The notes under the pieces are model-generated. The model saw only the letters and a list, made by a program, of their open reading frames with translations. It was not told where the DNA came from and made no database searches. This document shows, one piece after another, positions 33,283 to 41,648 of a stretch of 64,000 nt of DNA. The position numbers were made by a program, and so were the translations under genes. Origin of the DNA: an uncultured Lachnospiraceae bacterium (GTDB lineage: Bacteria > Bacillota > Clostridia > Lachnospirales > Lachnospiraceae); assembly GCA_910585545.1 (NCBI GenBank), contig CAJUFN010000006.1, forward strand, positions 74,341-138,340, written 5' to 3'. Numbering within the stretch: the first letter of the stretch is position 1; the number at the start of each line of letters is the position of its first letter.

Positions 33283-34488
33283 TTAACAACTCATCACTTT
33301 CTCACTCTCAAACGCCTTCACGATTATTCCACACAGCGCCAATCCTAATACTATCGTCATTCCAAGCGTGATTCCATATTGTGCCATCGTTACTTCTCCG
33401 GAAAGAATTCCTTGCAAAACGAGTGCACTATTGTAAATCGGAACACAGAAAGAAGAAAATTCCGGTTCTTTATTCGTAAACATCGTAATCATTCCGACAA
33501 TCAAAATCAACATATATGCCGGCATCACATAAGTATTTGCTTCCTTGACTGTTTTTGCAAATACAGATACAACTACGATGATTGCCGAATAGAAGAATGC
33601 AAGCGCCACCATAAGTACTGCAAGCATCGCAATCTGCGCCGCAGTCAGACTCACATCAAATCCGGCATCGGCTCCTCCCATTACCTTAGGCATTGCCACA
33701 ACCATCGCTCCTACATATATAACAGAAGAAATTCCGGAAATCGCCATCAATGAGAATACTTTTCCAAGCACAATCGCATTACGTTTCACCGGGCTTACCA
33801 AAAGACTTGCCATCGTTCCTCTTTCTTTCTCCCCGGCAATCATGTCCGTACCGATTCCCATTGCCCCTGCAAAGAGCAGGATTGTAATAAAATACGGAAG
33901 CATCGTCCCTAATGCCTTTCCGCTTGCCTTCTGGTCATCCTGGATGATCATTTCTGCATTATCACTGTTCACAGTAAAAATCGTAACTTCATTGATATCG
34001 CCGATTCGCTCAAGCAATAACATCTGCCGGTATCCTTCCAGAATATTTTCGGAAATCTCGCGGTATGCTGCCGCGGAATAATTCTCGGATGGATTATAAT
34101 ACGTCTTGATCTGAGGAATGTCCTGGCCAGCCTCGTAACTTGCTACCTGCTCCTCAAACTGCTTTGGAAATTCAATCAAAAGATCTGCTTCGCCGTCTTT
34201 GATTTCTGTCTTTGCCTCTTCCCATACAGCTTCATTATTCGCCTGCTTCATATTGTAATCAAGCCCATTGTCCGCAAGGAACTTTTCAAAACTTTCCGGC
34301 ATGTTCTGTATGTATACGATAGATTTGTGGCTTTCAATATCTTCTGCCTGCTTCTTAGCCATATTTGTGGTCAATCCCATAATTCCTATCATAACGACAA
34401 CCGGAAGCACAAACACGGAAAATATCATTTTCCTGTCTTTGAATACTCTCGCCATTTCTTTTCCAAATATATGCTTAATTCCACTCAT
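33283..34488 (-). CDS. ABC-2 permease, NatB-like
   Basis: 401-residue membrane subunit with the ABC-2/NatB plan: an N-terminal helix (MIFSVFVLPVVVMIGIMGL), a large extracellular domain (about 50-190), then about six helices, including GTDMIAGEKERGTMASLLVSPV, a hallmark of this family. NatAB exports Na+ in Bacillus, but relatives export drugs or peptides, so the substrate is open. The start at 34488 shares one base with the ATPase stop (TAATG), giving translational coupling; AAGGGGTG precedes it. Confidence 0.85.
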   Translation of the reverse strand: MSGIKHIFGKEMARVFKDRKMIFSVFVLPVVVMIGIMGLTTNMAKKQAEDIESHKSIVYIQNMPESFEKFLADNGLDYNMKQANNEAVWEEAKTEIKDGEADLLIEFPKQFEEQVASYEAGQDIPQIKTYYNPSENYSAAAYREISENILEGYRQMLLLERIGDINEVTIFTVNSDNAEMIIQDDQKASGKALGTMLPYFITILLFAGAMGIGTDMIAGEKERGTMASLLVSPVKRNAIVLGKVFSLMAISGISSVIYVGAMVVAMPKVMGGADAGFDVSLTAAQIAMLAVLMVALAFFYSAIIVVVSVFAKTVKEANTYVMPAYMLILIVGMITMFTNKEPEFSSFCVPIYNSALVLQGILSGEVTMAQYGITLGMTIVLGLALCGIIVKAFESEKVMSC

Positions 34489-35273
34489 TACTGCACCCCT
34501 TTTCCAGCCTGACATCTAGCTCGATATAATGTAAAAAATGCATCCTCGAGATCTTCTGCGCCCGTCTTTTGCAAGATTTCATCCAATGTTCCTTCACAGA
34601 TTTTCTTACCGTCCACAATCATTCCGATACGGTCGCAAAGCTTTTGTGCCTCAGACATAATATGTGTAGAAATTATAACAAGCTTTCCTTCATCACGCAG
34701 TTTCTTAAGATAATCGGTAACGCTTTTTGCTGTGATAATGTCCAGACCATTTGTAGGTTCATCAAAGATAACAATATCGGGATCATGCACCAGAGAAACC
34801 GCGATTGCAGCTTTTTGTTTCATACCGGTTGATAATTCCTTAATCTGTTTATGTGCAAAACCTCCGATTTCAAAATAAGAAAACAATTCTTTCTTCCTTT
34901 GCTTTAATACATTCTGCGGAACTTTATGCAGCCTTCCGAAAAAATCGAACAGATAGTCCGGAGAAAACTGCGGGTCGAGCTTGATATCACTTGTGAGAAA
35001 TCCTATACTCTTGCGTACTTCTTCCGGTTCCTCTTCCACTTCGTGCCCATTTACAAAGATTTTACCGCCGCTTGGCTTGATAATCGTTGCGATACACCGA
35101 AGCGTCGTTGTCTTACCCGCGCCATTCGGTCCTAAAAGCCCATAGATTTCTCCTTTCTCCGCTTTCAAAGAAAGTTTGTTTACTGCTACCTTTTGCGGCG
35201 TTTTTAACTTCGATTCTTTCATCTGTTTTTTATTTAATTTATAAACTTTGCTCAGATTTTGAATTTCAATCAT
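34488..35273 (-). CDS. ABC transporter ATPase, NatA-like
   Basis: 261-residue ATPase for the NatB-like permease. Walker A GPNGAGKTT, a Q-loop (TSDIKLDPQF region), signature ELSTGMKQKAAIA and Walker B IVIFDEPTNGLDI are intact; HIMSEAQKLCDRIGMI matches NatA-type proteins. A basic insert (KLNKKQMKESKLKTPQK) lies before Walker A. GCAGGAGGGAGCAGT precedes the start. A candidate promoter (TTGACA at 35334-35339, TAGTCT at 35311-35316) lies between the gene and the MITE-like element upstream. Confidence 0.88.
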   Translation of the reverse strand: MIEIQNLSKVYKLNKKQMKESKLKTPQKVAVNKLSLKAEKGEIYGLLGPNGAGKTTTLRCIATIIKPSGGKIFVNGHEVEEEPEEVRKSIGFLTSDIKLDPQFSPDYLFDFFGRLHKVPQNVLKQRKKELFSYFEIGGFAHKQIKELSTGMKQKAAIAVSLVHDPDIVIFDEPTNGLDIITAKSVTDYLKKLRDEGKLVIISTHIMSEAQKLCDRIGMIVDGKKICEGTLDEILQKTGAEDLEDAFFTLYRARCQAGKGVQ

Positions 35274-35357
35274 ACTGCTCCCTCCTGCTTTGTATTATTA
35301 TCCTAATACAAGACTATTCCTATTTTCCTATTTTGTCAAGCATTTCTATCATGAAAA

Positions 35358-35533
35358 TGTAACAGTTCAGCCATAACAGCTCGGATTAGCTGCTTTGCAG
35401 CTTATTTCGCCACATACGTGGCTAAATCCTCGCTTATGGCAGAGCGCCATATACAAAGTACACAAAAAATCTTCGTTTTCAAACAAGTTTGAATTCAGAT
35501 TTTTGTGACTTTGTGCATGGCTGAACTGTTACA
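35358..35533. mobile_element. 176-bp MITE-like element with TIRs and target duplication
   Basis: Terminal inverted repeats TGTAACAGTTCAGCCAT (35358-35374) and ATGGCTGAACTGTTACA (35517-35533) bound a non-coding interior with smaller palindromes (AGCTGC-TTT-GCAGCT, GCCAC-ATAC-GTGGC). The element is flanked by the direct repeat TGAAAA (35352-35357 and 35534-35539), a 6-bp target-site duplication. It carries no transposase. Its right end forms the last codons of the ABC exporter gene at 35495-37267. Deleting the element plus one repeat restores CAG-TTT-TCA-TGA, giving a natural stop at that point. Confidence 0.85.
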
Positions 35534-37267
35534 TGAAAACTGGCTCTTGTAAAGATTTGCATAAAATCCGCCTTTTTTAAGCAAGGTTTCATGGTTTCCC
35601 TGCTCGATGATATTGCCGTCTTTCATTACCAGAATCACATCCGCTCCCTGAATCGTTGACAGACGATGTGCCACGATAAAACTGGTTCTTCCTTCCATCA
35701 TTTTCTTAAATGCGTCCTGAATTTTAATCTCTGTTCGTGTATCAATCGAAGAAGTCGCCTCGTCTAAGATCAATACCGGCGGAAGCTTTAACATCACCCT
35801 TGCGATACACAAAAGCTGCTTCTGCCCCTGAGAAAGATTTCCTCCATCTTCTGTGATCACAGTATCATAGCCGTCTTTCATTCTTCTTATAAAACTATGC
35901 GCATAGGCTGCTTTTGCCGCCTCCTCAATCTCTTCTTTCGTTGCCAACGGATTACCATAGGCAATGTTCTTTGCGATGGTGCCGGATTTTAACCATGTAT
36001 CCTGCAGCACCATACCATAATTACTGCGAAGACTGTCACGCTTTATTTCCATAATATCCGTACCGCTAAAATAAATTGCACCGTCATCCACATCATAAAA
36101 CCGCATCAAAAGATTGATCAGCGTTGTCTTGCCACATCCGGTCGGTCCTACGATTGCAATCTTCTGTCCCGGTTTCACTTCCAGGTTAAGATTCTTTAAA
36201 AGTTCTTTCTCCTTGTTATAAGAAAAAGATACATCTGCAAGTTTCAGACTTCCATCCACTGCACCTAGCTCTTTTACATTTTCCCCATCTTCCGTCTCCG
36301 GTTTTTCTTCTATATATTCAAACACCCGCCTTGCACAGGCAAAGGCATTCTGTAATTCTGTCACAACGCTGGAAATCTCATTAAACGGCTTTGTATATTG
36401 ATTCGCATAACTTAAAAAACAAGACAATCGTCCTACACTTATCACTCCGTGCATCGCAAAGATAGCCCCTACGATACCGACGCCTGCATACACAAGTCCA
36501 TTGATAAACCTTGTACTTGGATTCGTGATTGAAGAAAAGAAAATCGCTTTCAAACTGCATTCTCTTAGTGCTTCATTGATTTTATCAAAACGGCTCAAGG
36601 CGCGTTTTCCGTAGCCAAATGTCTGTATGGTTTTCTGATCGCCCGCCATCTCATTTACCAAAGAAGTCATCTCGGCACGTACTTCCGACTGTCTTTTAAA
36701 CAGCACATAAGTCCTTTTTGCGATAAAACTTGCTACAAACAATGATATCGGAGTAATCAAAATAACGACAAGTGAGATATGAACATTGATCGAAAGCATA
36801 AAAAACAGCGTTCCTACAATCGTCACCACTCCTGTAAAGAGTTGGGAAAATCCCATCAAAAGCCCATCTGAAAACTGTTCTACATCAGTGATAATCCGGC
36901 TGAGCGTTTCCCCATTAGAATGGCTGTCAATATATTTTAACGGAAGTTTCTGCAGATGCGAAAATGCTTTCATCCTCACATCTTTTACAACACGATACAC
37001 TATTGTATTATTGCATAGATTCATGCACCACTGGGCAATTCCTGTCACCGCTATGATCAATCCCAATTTTTTCAGAATATGAAAAATCGCATCGAAATCA
37101 ACCTTTCCCACTCCAATAATCTTATCCAGTGCATCTCCTACGAGAATCGGCGCATATAGGGTAAGTGCTACCGAAATCACAGCAAATACAAGAGAGAGTA
37201 AGAGAATATGTCTGTAAGGACGTACTTGCTTTAATATCTTATGAAAAGTATCTTTATTTTGTCTCAT
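35495..37267 (-). CDS. ABC exporter half-transporter (canonical subunit), 3' end altered by a MITE
   Basis: 590 residues: six membrane helices (about 1-320) and an ATPase domain (from about 340) with Walker A GPTGCGKT, signature LSQGQKQLLCIARVM and Walker B VLILDEATSSID, including the catalytic Glu. It is the second subunit of a heterodimeric exporter of the multidrug/peptide type; its start overlaps the partner gene by 14 bp. The family normally ends near YKSQF; the final CNSSAMHKVTKI comes from the inserted 176-bp element. The tail is unlikely to destroy function, since the ATPase domain is complete. Confidence 0.9.
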   Translation of the reverse strand: MRQNKDTFHKILKQVRPYRHILLLSLVFAVISVALTLYAPILVGDALDKIIGVGKVDFDAIFHILKKLGLIIAVTGIAQWCMNLCNNTIVYRVVKDVRMKAFSHLQKLPLKYIDSHSNGETLSRIITDVEQFSDGLLMGFSQLFTGVVTIVGTLFFMLSINVHISLVVILITPISLFVASFIAKRTYVLFKRQSEVRAEMTSLVNEMAGDQKTIQTFGYGKRALSRFDKINEALRECSLKAIFFSSITNPSTRFINGLVYAGVGIVGAIFAMHGVISVGRLSCFLSYANQYTKPFNEISSVVTELQNAFACARRVFEYIEEKPETEDGENVKELGAVDGSLKLADVSFSYNKEKELLKNLNLEVKPGQKIAIVGPTGCGKTTLINLLMRFYDVDDGAIYFSGTDIMEIKRDSLRSNYGMVLQDTWLKSGTIAKNIAYGNPLATKEEIEEAAKAAYAHSFIRRMKDGYDTVITEDGGNLSQGQKQLLCIARVMLKLPPVLILDEATSSIDTRTEIKIQDAFKKMMEGRTSFIVAHRLSTIQGADVILVMKDGNIIEQGNHETLLKKGGFYANLYKSQFSCNSSAMHKVTKI

Positions 37268-38990
37268 ACGCTACCTCCTCTTTCGATAACTGTGAATGAC
37301 AGATTTCTCTGTAAATCTCACAGCCTTGTATTAGTTCAGCATGTGTTCCCATACCTGCAATCTTTCCATCATCCAACACGATGATCTTATCTGCCTGCAT
37401 AATGGATGCAACACGTTGGGAAACGATAAACACTGTCATATTCTCCGTATTTTGGGCAATGGCTTGACGAAGTTTGGCATCCGTAGCATAATCAAGCGCC
37501 GATGCACTGTCGTCCAGAATAAGTATCTCCGGTTTTCGTACCAGAGCTCTTGCAATCGTAAGACGCTGTTTCTGTCCTCCGGATAGATTTTTTCCGCCTT
37601 CGCTCACCATCGTATCCATACCGGCGCTTTTATTCATAACAATCTCATAAGCCTGTGCATTCTTAAGCGCTTGTATCATATCTTCTTCCGTTGCATATGC
37701 ATTTCCCATCAAAAGATTCTCTCTGATCGTTCCGCGAAACAACACTGCCTTTTGCGGTACGATACCGATTTTTCCACGCAAGGTACCTAAATCATAGTCT
37801 TTTACATCAACTCCGTTTACTTTTACCCTGCCCTTCGATGCGTCATAGAATCGCGGAATCAGATTCACAAACGTTGTCTTGCCTGAGCCGGTGCCTCCAA
37901 TTATCCCAATCGTCTCTCCCTTTTTTACAACTACATTCAAATCCGACAAAGCGGCTTCTTTATGTCCCTGATACGCAAAATCTACACCGGACATTTCCAG
38001 GATTACTTCTTCCTTCTTCATTTCTTTTTTTTCACCGGACACCATACTTGGTTTCAAATCAAACACTTCATTAATCCGTATCCCTGATGCCATTGCTTTC
38101 GTAAATGTCACAATAAGATTCGCAAGCGCCACCAATGCAAGGAGGATCTGCGTCATATAATTGACAAGCGCGATCACTTCTCCCTGTGTAATGGCTCCCT
38201 CATTTACCTGCAGTCCGCCGCCCCACACAATCGCAATGGTTGCCGCATTTACAATAATATAAGTCACCGGATTCATAAGCGCTGATATCTTCCCAACCAA
38301 AATCTGCAATGCTAAAAATGCATTGCTCTTCTCCTCAAATTCTTCTTTTTCTTTCTGCTGCATACAAAATGCCCGAATAACACGAATTCCTGTCAGATTT
38401 TCTCTCGTAGCAAGCAACACTTCATCCAGGCTCTTTTGTACTTTTCGGTACAATGGAATCGTAGCTGCCATAATCCCATAAATGACCAAAGATAATACCG
38501 GTACTGTTACACAAAAGATCAGTGCCAGCTTCACATTAATAGCAAATGCCATGACAAGCGCTCCTACTACGATAAATGGAGAGCGCAGAAACAGGCGAAT
38601 AACGAGATTGACTCCGGCCTGTGCCTGATTGATGTCACTGGTTATTCTGGTCACTAAAGTTGCGCTTCCTGCCTTATCGATCTCACTGTAAGAAAAAGAC
38701 TGAATATGTGCAAACAAATCATGCCGAAGCTCTGTTCCGAATCCGGTCGCCGCTTTTGCTGCAAAGTATTGTGCAGTCAATGAGCAGCTAAGCCCCAGCA
38801 CGCCAAGAATTACAAGCAGTACTCCCAGCTTTAAAATATATGTCAAATCATTGTTCTTGATCCCCACATCGATAATCCGCGCCATCACAAGCGGTACGAT
38901 CAATTCAAAGCTCGATTCAAGAAGCTTGAACAATGGTCCTATCACTGTTTCCTTCTTATAATGCCTAAGATAACGCATTAATTTATACAT
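37254..38990 (-). CDS. ABC exporter half-transporter (degenerate-site subunit)
   Basis: 578-residue membrane-ATPase fusion. It has six helices, then an ATPase domain from about 335 with GGTGSGKT, signature NLSGGQKQRLTIARAL and Walker B ILILDDSASALD. The residue after Walker B is Asp rather than catalytic Glu, the usual sign of the degenerate site in heterodimeric exporters such as TM287/288 and LmrCD. With the 590-residue partner it should form one consensus and one degenerate ATP site. It is the first gene of the pair, behind a good sigma-A promoter. Substrate unknown; multidrug efflux is a reasonable guess. Confidence 0.9.
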   Translation of the reverse strand: MYKLMRYLRHYKKETVIGPLFKLLESSFELIVPLVMARIIDVGIKNNDLTYILKLGVLLVILGVLGLSCSLTAQYFAAKAATGFGTELRHDLFAHIQSFSYSEIDKAGSATLVTRITSDINQAQAGVNLVIRLFLRSPFIVVGALVMAFAINVKLALIFCVTVPVLSLVIYGIMAATIPLYRKVQKSLDEVLLATRENLTGIRVIRAFCMQQKEKEEFEEKSNAFLALQILVGKISALMNPVTYIIVNAATIAIVWGGGLQVNEGAITQGEVIALVNYMTQILLALVALANLIVTFTKAMASGIRINEVFDLKPSMVSGEKKEMKKEEVILEMSGVDFAYQGHKEAALSDLNVVVKKGETIGIIGGTGSGKTTFVNLIPRFYDASKGRVKVNGVDVKDYDLGTLRGKIGIVPQKAVLFRGTIRENLLMGNAYATEEDMIQALKNAQAYEIVMNKSAGMDTMVSEGGKNLSGGQKQRLTIARALVRKPEILILDDSASALDYATDAKLRQAIAQNTENMTVFIVSQRVASIMQADKIIVLDDGKIAGMGTHAELIQGCEIYREICHSQLSKEEVAYETK

Positions 38991-39042
38991 AAACCTACAC
39001 CCTCTCTATGCTCTCTTCTTTACTTTTTATAATGCCACATTT

Positions 39043-39071
39043 ATTATAAATCTCTACCTTCTATGATACAA
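39043..39071 (-). promoter_or_regulatory. Promoter of the heterodimeric ABC exporter operon
   Basis: On the minus strand TTGTAT (39066-39071) and TATAAT (39043-39048) are spaced 17 bp, about 50 bases before the 578-residue subunit's start. No clear promoter for the divergent purC was found in the remaining 190 bp. Confidence 0.65.
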
Positions 39072-39263
39072 GACTACCTTTTGTTAAATTACTGTTATTG
39101 CTGAACTGATACTATTTTTTGAAAAAATTTTGAAAATATACTAGACATGCGCCTTCAACTGTGAGATTATAACATATGTTCATGAGGCAAAATGCAAGTG
39201 GATACCGAATGAATATATTCTGATGGAATGAAGACCATTGTAAGATAAGAAAGGATGCAAAAC

Positions 39264-39947
39264 ATGGAAAAAATTTACGAGGGAAAAACAAAAGACGTAT
39301 TTAAACTTGAGAACGGTAATGTATTGTTAAAATTCAAAGACGACTGTACAGGTAAAGATGGCGTATTTGATCCAGGTGAAAACTCTGTCGGACTTACTAT
39401 CGAAGGTATCGGCAAGGCAAACCTTGAAACATCCATTCACTATTTTGAATTATTAAAAGATGCCGGCATCAAAACTCATTATGTAGGCGCTAATGTAGAC
39501 GAAGCAACTATGGAAGTTCTTCCTGCAACTGTATTTGGTCACGGATTGGAAGTAATCTGCCGACTTGTTGCTACAGGAAGTTTCATCCGCAGATACGGCG
39601 AATACATCGAAGACGGTACTGTATTAGAAGGCGGTTATGTAGAGTGTACATTTAAGAATGATGAAAAGGGAGATCCGCTTGTAACTGGTGAAGGACTTGC
39701 TGCACTTGGTGTTATGACACCTGAGATGTTCGAAAGCATGAAAGAGCAGACATTGAAAATCACCAAAATCGTTGCTGATGACTTAAAGTCTATCGGACTC
39801 GACTTATGGGATATCAAATTCGAATTCGGTTATAACAACGACGAAGTTATCTTAATCGATGAAATCGCTTCCGGTAACATGCGTGTATACAAAGATGGCA
39901 ACATCGTAGACCCGGTAGAGCTTACAAAATTAATTTTAAATAGATAG
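39264..39947 (+). CDS. purC: SAICAR synthetase
   Basis: Joins CAIR and aspartate in purine synthesis. The 227-residue protein has MEKIYEGKTKDVF at the start, the family signature region LEVICRLVATGSFIRRYG (about 97-114) and LWDIKFEFG with the C-terminal LIDEIASGNMRVYKDG. AAAGGA lies nine bases before the ATG at 39264; an ATG nine bases earlier overlaps that RBS. It stands alone, away from other pur genes, and is followed by a terminator. Confidence 0.96.
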   Translation: MEKIYEGKTKDVFKLENGNVLLKFKDDCTGKDGVFDPGENSVGLTIEGIGKANLETSIHYFELLKDAGIKTHYVGANVDEATMEVLPATVFGHGLEVICRLVATGSFIRRYGEYIEDGTVLEGGYVECTFKNDEKGDPLVTGEGLAALGVMTPEMFESMKEQTLKITKIVADDLKSIGLDLWDIKFEFGYNNDEVILIDEIASGNMRVYKDGNIVDPVELTKLILNR

Positions 39948-39954
39948 AATAAAG

Positions 39955-40003
39955 AACAGGAAGCATCGCTTTGATATCGCTCAAGTGATACTTCCTGTTT
40001 TAT
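39955..40003. terminator. Shared terminator of purC and degV
   Basis: AACAGGAAGCATC (39955-39967) pairs with GATACTTCCTGTT (39987-39999), with further pairing inside, followed by TTTATTT on the plus strand. It lies between the convergent purC and degV stops. Confidence 0.8.
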
Positions 40004-40010
40004 TTCCCGA

Positions 40011-40877
40011 TTATTTTTTCCGAACCAATCCAATTCCCAGTGCTCCCGGTCCTAGATGACATCCAATACTCAAAGTAAGCACTCCATATAAGATTTCTTC
40101 TCCCGGAAACTCTTCCTCGAACTCTTTCTTCCACTGTGCTAACTCTTCCGGTTCCATGTATGTATGAGCCATTCCAAGCAGCAATTCTCCATTTTCATGA
40201 AGTTCTTTGAATCTTCCTTCCAAATCTTTGTGAAGCGCTTTGCACATTGTCCGAAATGCCGCCTTCATGCCACGTACCTTTGCAAATGCATCCAGTTTTT
40301 CTTCTTGCAGATTTAACACCGGTTTAATATTCAGCACGCTTCCGATGGCTGCGCCTGCCGCAGTTATTCTGCCGCCCTTTTTCAGATACTCCAATGTATC
40401 TACTGCGATATAGATATTCGCATCCGCTGCTTCTTTCTCCAATGTTGTCTTAATATCAGCGCCGCTCATTCCCTGCTCTGCCATCTTAAGTGCGTCCAAT
40501 ACTGCCTGTACAAGTGTCACCGAAATACGCTTGTTATCAACTACATATACTTTTCCTTCGTAATCCCGTGCGAGTGTCATAGCACTGCCGCAAGAATTGC
40601 TAAGCCCACTCGACATTGGTATATACACAACCTCATCATATGTTTCCAACAATTCATCCCACATATCGATCACACTTCCCGGTGATGGCAAAGAGGATGT
40701 AATTTCTGCACCTTCGGCTTGCTTTTTATAAAATTCTTCTGTAAAAATGTCAATTCCCTCATAATAAGTCTTGCCATCTACAATAATCGGCATGGGAACG
40801 ATATGAATACCAAGTTTATTTCCTTGCTCTGACAATATACCGCAGTTACTGTCTGTCATTATGGCTATTTTACACAT
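40011..40877 (-). CDS. DegV family fatty-acid-binding protein
   Basis: 288 residues. DegV (FakB-like) proteins bind a fatty acid and present it to the kinase FakA for phosphorylation. Visible motifs: IMTDSNCGI at the start, EITSSLPSPG and IPMSSGLSNSCGSA (fatty-acid headgroup loop), DTLEYLKKGGRI, and GCHLGPGALGIGLV at the end. The start at 40877 follows GGAAAGGAAG; upstream extension lacks an RBS and would cross the palindromic operator. Divergent from a TetR gene, with a 20-bp palindrome at its transcription start, so TetR repression is likely. No fakA is in the window. Confidence 0.9.
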   Translation of the reverse strand: MCKIAIMTDSNCGILSEQGNKLGIHIVPMPIIVDGKTYYEGIDIFTEEFYKKQAEGAEITSSLPSPGSVIDMWDELLETYDEVVYIPMSSGLSNSCGSAMTLARDYEGKVYVVDNKRISVTLVQAVLDALKMAEQGMSGADIKTTLEKEAADANIYIAVDTLEYLKKGGRITAAGAAIGSVLNIKPVLNLQEEKLDAFAKVRGMKAAFRTMCKALHKDLEGRFKELHENGELLLGMAHTYMEPEELAQWKKEFEEEFPGEEILYGVLTLSIGCHLGPGALGIGLVRKK

Positions 40878-40929
40878 ATATTTCTTCCTTTCCAATCTCT
40901 CCAAATCCAAACTTAACAGATTGACCATT

Positions 40930-40976
40930 ATTTTAACACGTGTTAAAATTATAGCAATTGCAATATACAATAACAA
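40930..40976 (-). promoter_or_regulatory. degV promoter overlapped by a 20-bp palindromic operator
   Basis: ATTTTAACACGTGTTAAAAT (40930-40949) is a perfect 20-bp palindrome. On the minus strand it begins at the TATAAT (40948-40953), whose -35 TTGTTA (40971-40976) is 17 bp away. The placement over the start site suits a TetR repressor, presumably the product of the divergent gene at 41034. Confidence 0.75.
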
Positions 40977-41033
40977 TTTACAATATTTCATTTTTGTCAG
41001 TTAATTATACAGATTGGAGAAACTGTAAAATAT

Positions 41034-41618
41034 ATGGAAGATAAACGAATCCGCAAAACAAAGAAAAACTTAAAATCAACTCTGATTCTAATGTTAAACG
41101 AGATGTCTTTTGAAAGCATTTCTATCACAGAGCTTTGCAAACGCGCAGATATCAGCAGGATTACTTTCTATACCCATTATAGTGATAAATATGCTTTGAT
41201 TGATGACATCTTTCTTGACATGATCCATACCGGAACCGAAATTCACCATCACCTGCAGACAGAGAATAATCCGCAGCATCTCCTGGTTCAAAGTTACTGT
41301 AATGTTCTTCACTGCATCATGGAGCTGTACTATAGCAACTATGACTTTTTCCGTCACACAAAACCGGAGAAAAATCCATATCTGGCTTTTTCTTTCTACA
41401 ATCACGTTCTAAAAACCATAGAAAATTATACGACAAAGAAAACCCAGAATTTTAGACTGAAGTACTCTGCAAAAAAAATTGCAGGTTTCTTATGCTATGG
41501 TATGGTTGGTTTTATTAACGAAAGTCATTCCGAAAATGTACCGTTGGAACAGATTAAAAAAGAAGCGACCAGCCTTCTGACTGGTCTTCTTGCCTCTGAT
41601 ATATTAGTGGAAACCTGA
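41034..41618 (+). CDS. TetR/AcrR family regulator
   Basis: 194 residues: a TetR helix-turn-helix at about 10-57 (LKSTLILMLNEMSFESISITELCKRADISRITFYTHYSDKYALIDDIF) and an all-helical ligand domain. GGAGAAAC precedes the ATG with a rather long gap. It is divergent from degV, with a palindromic operator between them, so autoregulation and control of degV are likely; a fatty-acid-like ligand would fit that partner. Unlike the TetR at 43578, the HTH shares little beyond family features, so the two are not recent duplicates. Confidence 0.87.
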   Translation: MEDKRIRKTKKNLKSTLILMLNEMSFESISITELCKRADISRITFYTHYSDKYALIDDIFLDMIHTGTEIHHHLQTENNPQHLLVQSYCNVLHCIMELYYSNYDFFRHTKPEKNPYLAFSFYNHVLKTIENYTTKKTQNFRLKYSAKKIAGFLCYGMVGFINESHSENVPLEQIKKEATSLLTGLLASDILVET

Positions 41619-41648
41619 TCCAATCGACTATCAAACCATTTCTTTGCT

